Notes under the pieces: generated by a model
Seen by the model: only the letters and a program-made list of their open reading frames with translations
Database searches by the model: none
Told to the model about the DNA's origin: nothing
Source: Natrinema zhouii
GTDB taxonomy: Archaea; Halobacteriota; Halobacteria; Halobacteriales; Natrialbaceae
DNA: 64,000 nucleotides
Assembly: GCF_013456555.2 (NCBI RefSeq)
Contig: NZ_CP059154.1
Span: 3,038,001-3,102,000 of the forward strand
Direction of reading: 5' to 3'
Translations under genes and position numbers: made by a program
In this document: piece after piece, positions 60,061 to 64,000 of the stretch
Layout: each line of letters opens with the position of its first letter
How positions within the stretch are numbered: the stretch's first letter is position 1

Positions 60061-60442
60061 TATTCTCACTCCGGAGTCGGAGCTGCTGGACGCGGTCGTT
60101 CGCCAGTCCGATTGGTTCCTCTCGCGGATCGTCGACTCTCGAGAGGTTCGATTCAATCTTCTCGCGGAGTTTCCACCGGTCGTTGATCCCGATCCACGTA
60201 CGACCCTCGTCGTCCGTGGTCTGGAACAGGTCCCCATTCCCTTGAGCGGCTGCGAACGCTCGATGGATCTCCTCGAGGTTGTAGCCGGCTCGATTGAGTG
60301 TGCCGACCACTGACGGTTTGCTCGCGAGCGGTGGTTGCCGGTGTCCGCTGTTGAAGTCGACGGCGCGGATGGCTCGCTCGTAGACCTCCTTCGAACGCTT
60401 GCGGCGTTCTGCTTCGGTCTGGGGGGTTGATGCTCGGGCCAT
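60053..60442 (-). CDS. Hypothetical early protein downstream of MCM
   Basis: A 129-residue basic protein with helices (ERRKRSKEVYERAIRAVDFN; YNLEEIHRAFAAAQGNGDLF) and a wing-like WIGINDRWKLREKIE, resembling a winged helix. It lies immediately after MCM (no gap) and may be a replication partner. Overlaps the downstream gene by eight bases. Confidence 0.65.
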   Translation of the reverse strand: MARASTPQTEAERRKRSKEVYERAIRAVDFNSGHRQPPLASKPSVVGTLNRAGYNLEEIHRAFAAAQGNGDLFQTTDDEGRTWIGINDRWKLREKIESNLSRVDDPREEPIGLANDRVQQLRLRSENNE

Positions 60443-62548
60443 CTACGTCACCCGCACCTCCTTGTTCGTTTTCGGCTCGTAGGCGTCGCCTTTCTTCTTC
60501 AGCTTCTCGATCTCGTGTTGTGCCTTCTCCTGCGAGATCCCCTCGTCCTTGAGCTTCTCGAAGATGTCCTCGTAGGGGACGCCGCCAGCTTTGCCGGCCT
60601 GCATCTCCCGAATGACTGCCTGGACGGTCTTGATCCGCTCTCGCTGGGGCTGCGAGGTGTTCGCTTCGACGATGTCAGCGTCGAACTCGCCGTCTTCGTT
60701 CATCCCGTAGTCCTGGAGGGACTCGCCGACCAGCCGCTTCGCACGTTGGATGTCTTCCTCTTCGATCCACTGCGAGAGACGGGTTCGAGCGCTGGCTTCG
60801 GCTAGCCGATGCATGTCCTGGAGCTTCCGCAGCGTGATCGGGACTGGGGCGTCATCGTCGTAGCCGTTGACGCCTCGCATCCGGACGTACGCATCCCGGA
60901 GCTTGTTTCGATCTTCCTCGGTCCGGAAGCGTGGATCGGGAAGTTGTCGCACGTAGGCGATGTACTTCCGGAGGAGGTCGTGGTCGATCACGCGATCGTC
61001 GTCATCGGCGCCGGTATCCTCGCCGGCGCGTTTCGCTTTCGCCGTCTCTTTCGTCTCGAGAACGTGGTCGGCCTTCTCTCGGTCCGTCTTTTCGTCCGGG
61101 ATGTCCTGCAGTTTGAAGATGAGCGCGAACCGCGAGAGGAGCGTCTCACCCAGGTCGATCTGCTCGCTGTCAGCGACGTAGTTGTCCCAGCGGTCGTGTT
61201 TCGGGTTGCCGCCGGCGAACACCGACGTCTCGGCAGGGAGCGTCGTGTTGATCCCGGCCTTGTTGACGTCGACTTTCATGTCCGCCATCGCACCGTGCAT
61301 CGAGTCCTGGACATCGTCGCGAACCTTGTCGATCTCGTCGATCGAGGCGAGACCGTTGTTCGCCTGGACGAGGGCGCCGGCGTCGAGCGTCCACTCGCCG
61401 TCCGCCCAGTCGTCCTGCTTCGCCGTCGCCGTCATCCCGGCCTCGGTCGCGCCCTTGCCGTTCGCGAAGACCGACCGCGGAGCGATCAGCTTGGCCTCCC
61501 GGAGGAGTGTCGACTTCCCCGTCGAGGCGTCACCGATCAGCAGCATGTGGAAGACTCCTCGGACCTCGCGGCCGTTGTCGAACTCGACGGTCGCACCACC
61601 GATGAGCATCAGGAAGAGCCCCTCCTTGATGAGGTCGTACTTCTCGCCAGTAAGGTCGGGAGCGATGCTATCGAGGACGGCCTCGAACAGCGGCCCGTAC
61701 TCGCCGTTCGCGATCGCCTCGATCTGCCGTTTGTCTTCCGCGGTGATCTCGAGATCTTCGAAGTCCGTATCGGAGATCTCGATGTGATGGCCCTCGAGGT
61801 AGGGCTTGAACCGGTTGCTCTTCTTGTTGTTCGAACCGTCCTGCTTGAGTTGGAGGCGTCCGGTGACGTCGATGCGATCGCCGGGCTCGGCCTGATCGGT
61901 GAGGTCGTCCTCGAGGGCGACGTCGATCTTCGTCCCTTCGCCACCAGCGGCTACTTCCGGCGGCTCGGCTAGCCGGAGCATCTGGGCGTCGACGAACTCC
62001 GACTGGTCGAAGTTGATGTGGAACGGCCCCTGCCGCTCACAGCCCGAGCACTCGTGTGGCTCCTGGAAGTCGTCGCTTGGTCCAGACTGAGGCACCCGAT
62101 TGAGCGTTCCACACAGCTGGCACTCAAAGGCTGCTTCCTCGAGCTTCGGGTCGACGTCGGTCGCCTTCTCGACCTGGCCCTCGACCGTGAGGTACGGCGA
62201 CTTGTCGTGGCGCTCCGTCGGTGAGAACCACCCTGGGTAGAACGAGTCGGTCTCGTTCAGATTCTTCACGCGGACGTGTGCCTGCCCGAGCGAGACGTCG
62301 ATCGGGAGGTCGTACAGCCGCAGCGCCTCTTCGGCGTAGCGCTGGAGCTGGTCCGGCTGGACGAGGTAGTCGTCCGCGAGATCGGGATCGTACCGGTAGA
62401 GATCACCCCAGCCAACCTCGAGGGACCGCTGCTCGTTGGGGTAGTGCTGGGCGAGCGTCCGGATCTCGTCGTCGTAGTAGTTCCGGAAGAACTTCTGGAA
62501 GTCATCCATGAGCTCTGAACCGCCGTCTTGAGCCGTCACAGCGACCAC
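60443..62548 (-). CDS. mcm: MCM replicative helicase (virus-encoded)
   Basis: A 701-residue ring helicase. N-terminal domain (about 20-265): FRNYYDDEIRTLAQHYP, zinc motif CQLCG...CSGCE (143-170), OB fold with DRIDVTGRLQL. AAA+ domain: Walker A GDASTGKS (339-346), Walker B SIDEID (402-407), sensor 1 FAGGNP, arginine finger LLSRFALIF. C-terminal winged helix (about 620-695). The start at 62548 is a GTG; an ATG at 62509 also gives a complete fold. It would replicate the provirus or viral genome with the Cdc6-like proteins. All key residues are present. Confidence 0.95.
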   Translation of the reverse strand: MVAVTAQDGGSELMDDFQKFFRNYYDDEIRTLAQHYPNEQRSLEVGWGDLYRYDPDLADDYLVQPDQLQRYAEEALRLYDLPIDVSLGQAHVRVKNLNETDSFYPGWFSPTERHDKSPYLTVEGQVEKATDVDPKLEEAAFECQLCGTLNRVPQSGPSDDFQEPHECSGCERQGPFHINFDQSEFVDAQMLRLAEPPEVAAGGEGTKIDVALEDDLTDQAEPGDRIDVTGRLQLKQDGSNNKKSNRFKPYLEGHHIEISDTDFEDLEITAEDKRQIEAIANGEYGPLFEAVLDSIAPDLTGEKYDLIKEGLFLMLIGGATVEFDNGREVRGVFHMLLIGDASTGKSTLLREAKLIAPRSVFANGKGATEAGMTATAKQDDWADGEWTLDAGALVQANNGLASIDEIDKVRDDVQDSMHGAMADMKVDVNKAGINTTLPAETSVFAGGNPKHDRWDNYVADSEQIDLGETLLSRFALIFKLQDIPDEKTDREKADHVLETKETAKAKRAGEDTGADDDDRVIDHDLLRKYIAYVRQLPDPRFRTEEDRNKLRDAYVRMRGVNGYDDDAPVPITLRKLQDMHRLAEASARTRLSQWIEEEDIQRAKRLVGESLQDYGMNEDGEFDADIVEANTSQPQRERIKTVQAVIREMQAGKAGGVPYEDIFEKLKDEGISQEKAQHEIEKLKKKGDAYEPKTNKEVRVT

Positions 62549-62795
62549 CTCCGGGATCGGACGGCTGTTGTGGAGGTGTGTAGACTACACAACACCGAAC
62601 GAGAGGTGTTGCGCTGTTCGAATGCGAGCGATGCGAGCGATGTGCGAGCGTACCTATGACTAATCGACATTTGCTTTCTTGAATTACTTCAGGGGATTTT
62701 CTCCCAATTCAACCGTCCTTGTACTCAGAACGGTCCTGGAGGGGGTACCCCCCTGATGAGGTGTTGTGTAACCGCAACACCCCTGCAACAGGTGT
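62549..62795. promoter_or_regulatory. Palindrome-rich gap upstream of MCM (candidate origin or operator)
   Basis: 247 bases. Features: perfect palindrome GTGTAGACTACAC (62576-62588, odd centre); three near-tandem GCGAGCGAT-type repeats (62622-62650); a 12-bp perfect palindrome GGGGGTACCCCC (62741-62752); and GGTGTTG/CAACACC inverted and direct motifs (62585-62595, 62606-62612, 62760-62781, 62790-62812), about six copies of ACAACACC or its complement. AT-rich patch at 62655-62700. Fits an origin or a multi-site operator for the flanking leftward genes. Confidence 0.55.
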
Positions 62796-63389
62796 TCACC
62801 CGGACAACACCCCCTCGTGAATCCGGACGCCGGCGACCGTCTCTGGGAGATCGGTCGGCGACTTCACGATCAACCGCGTGTTCTTCAAACTCGATCGGGA
62901 TTCCTTCTGGACGCGGCAGAGATCACGATTGTCGACCAGCTGCTCAGCCTTCTCCATCACGGCGTAGGTGTTTGTCCGGTGGATCTTCTCCTCGGCTGCC
63001 TCAAGGACGTCCTGAATCCGACTGCCATCGTACTCCTGGCGGCCTGCCGCGCTCGTCACCTTCGTCGCATGTTTGAGCACGAGGGCGGCCTGTCGATCTC
63101 GCTTCGCGGCGCTGTTGCGAGCGACCGTCTGGTAGAGCTCGGCGCCGCGATTCATCTTCTCCGTCTGATCGCGAAGATCGCAGACGCGCTGGCGGAGTTG
63201 CTCGTTCTCTTCCTCCAGGGCGTCGACGCGATCGATAGCTCGTTCGGCGGCCTCGACTGGACCGCACTCGCACGGGTCGACGTCGTCGCCGGCGAGCCCG
63301 TAGATCATCTTCCGGAAAGCCATCTGGTTGGCACCGTCCTCGTCGAGCGCTTCGTCAGCGCGACGGGCTTCGGCGTACTCGTCGCTCAT
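62796..63389 (-). CDS. Coiled-coil early protein
   Basis: A 197-residue protein. Central coiled coil (AIDRVDALEEENEQLRQRVC) preceded by CECGPVEAAE and followed by a basic helix-rich region with a terminal strand (NTRLIVKSPTDLP). Start overlaps the upstream stop by four bases. Possibly a primase- or helicase-associated factor; not recognised. Confidence 0.65.
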   Translation of the reverse strand: MSDEYAEARRADEALDEDGANQMAFRKMIYGLAGDDVDPCECGPVEAAERAIDRVDALEEENEQLRQRVCDLRDQTEKMNRGAELYQTVARNSAAKRDRQAALVLKHATKVTSAAGRQEYDGSRIQDVLEAAEEKIHRTNTYAVMEKAEQLVDNRDLCRVQKESRSSLKNTRLIVKSPTDLPETVAGVRIHEGVLSG

Positions 63390-63733
63390 GCGCGATCACC
63401 GTCCGGATCGTAGCGGATTTCACCGACGCCGGCGATCTCGAAGTCTGGTCCAGCGACCAGACCCTGGATGCGCTTTTTCAGCGTGTCGTCGGACCGGATA
63501 TCGGTATGTCGCCGGTACAAGCGGCGGAGTTGTGAGACGGTGACGAATTCCCCTGCCACGAGGTGTTCGATCACGGCGCTATCTCGATCGTCGTAGTCGT
63601 AATCGTCGTCGACAGACTCGCCGTCGTCCCCCTCGAGTTCGGCAACACGTTCCTCGAGATCCTGAACCTTCGACAGCGCTCGCTGGGCGACCTCGAGGGC
63701 ATCTTCTGGGCGAACATCCGCGGCCTCAGACAT
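63386..63733 (-). CDS. Coiled-coil and winged-helix early protein
   Basis: A 115-residue protein: an N-terminal coiled coil (DALEVAQRALSKVQDLEERV), an Asp-rich linker, then a winged-helix-like part (DSAVIEHLVAGEFVTVSQLR; SDDTLKKRIQGLVAGPDFEI). It shares coiled-coil organisation with the neighbour at 62796 and may form a complex. Confidence 0.65.
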   Translation of the reverse strand: MSEAADVRPEDALEVAQRALSKVQDLEERVAELEGDDGESVDDDYDYDDRDSAVIEHLVAGEFVTVSQLRRLYRRHTDIRSDDTLKKRIQGLVAGPDFEIAGVGEIRYDPDGDRA

Positions 63734-63878
63734 GGCGGATCACCGGGTAGCCGCCTGTACAGCCATTACAGACGATCCGCTTCCCGTACTTCGGGTGATC
63801 GATGATGACGTCAGCGTCATTCGTACAGCTGAGCGCCCCGCAGGTTGTGCCGTCCCCATCGTCAGTCTGGGCACTCAT
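63726..63878 (-). CDS. Small zinc-binding protein (50 residues)
   Basis: Leftward translation starts MSAQTDDGDGTTCGALSC and ends with VCNGCTGGYPVIRHV. The Cys pairs (CGALSC and CNGC) suit one zinc site. Four-base overlap with the upstream partial gene and eight-base overlap downstream support translation. Confidence 0.65.
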   Translation of the reverse strand: MSAQTDDGDGTTCGALSCTNDADVIIDHPKYGKRIVCNGCTGGYPVIRHV

Positions 63879-64000
63879 GCCCCGATACCCCCTATCTGAC
63901 CGCCAGATTGATGCGTCGGCCGGAAAATGTCGGAGTGACTACTTCCTATGCACCGGTTTGCCGGTTTCTCTGGCAGACTCGGGATCCAAGAAGTAACTTC
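63875..64000 (-). CDS. C-terminal end of an upstream early gene (runs off window end)
   Basis: The last 41 codons of a leftward gene continuing beyond 64000. Its stop overlaps the next ATG (ATGA). The visible end (RCIGSSHSDIFRPTHQSGGQ, then IGGIGA) shows no domain. Shows that the early operon continues to the right. Confidence 0.45.
   Translation of the reverse strand, partial: EVTSWIPSLPEKPANRCIGSSHSDIFRPTHQSGGQIGGIGA

Overview
The window is haloarchaeal DNA. It is GC-rich and Asp/Glu-rich in its proteins, with haloarchaeal HTH-10 (Bat-type) regulators, a PGF-CTERM surface glycoprotein, Orc1/Cdc6 and MCM proteins, and tightly overlapping operons. A Natrialbales-type host (Natrinema/Haloterrigena relatives) is my guess. 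No rRNA or tRNA gene was seen, so the genus cannot be fixed.

Region 1 (about 1-7,065) is host chromosome: the 5' part of katG, a RimK-type ATP-grasp ligase fused to a retropepsin-like domain, a polysaccharide flippase, a GNAT acetyltransferase with a C-terminal zinc ribbon, and an AstE/aspartoacylase-type metallohydrolase.

Region 2 (7,244 to beyond 64,000) reads as one large tailed-virus provirus. It begins with a tyrosine recombinase beside the last host gene; its right end is outside the window. Left arm (8.5-22 kb): two leftward early operons of small overlapping genes, many encoding zinc fingers. A divergent ribbon-helix-helix pair and a phiH1-type winged-helix repressor are the probable control genes. 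Between them lies an accessory zone with two full Cdc6/Orc1-like genes plus a third fragment, a TrkA-C membrane protein, an HTH-10 regulator, a VOC protein between inverted repeats, and a membrane-anchored surface protein. Middle (22-31 kb): an aldo/keto reductase, another HTH-10 regulator, duplicated small genes and decayed fragments, then an apparently intact S-layer-type glycoprotein gene.

Late module (31-54 kb, all leftward; transcription order right to left): HNH, small and large terminase, portal with a C-terminal KTSC domain, HNH endonuclease, head protease/scaffold, HK97-type capsid, connectors and neck proteins, tail tube, tail assembly chaperone with an in-phase GGGAAAC -1 slippery site, tape measure with 12-residue repeats, and baseplate/hub and FN3/glycine-rich tail proteins. 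A rightward cargo block sits between terminase and portal, flanked by a perfect 16-bp inverted repeat. Early/replication module (54.9-64 kb, leftward): zinc-binding and winged-helix proteins, a DUF6884-like protein, a full MCM helicase and coiled-coil proteins, with a palindrome-rich gap upstream of MCM that could be an origin or operator.

Together the genes describe a temperate HK97-like archaeal siphovirus (no contractile-sheath gene seen) with its own MCM and Cdc6 genes. Its rightward, more AT-rich cargo genes interrupt the leftward viral operons. The strongest observations are the tail-chaperone frameshift signal, the provirus-borne S-layer glycoprotein, the inverted-repeat-bounded cargo between terminase and portal, and repeat ends shared by two cargo blocks.
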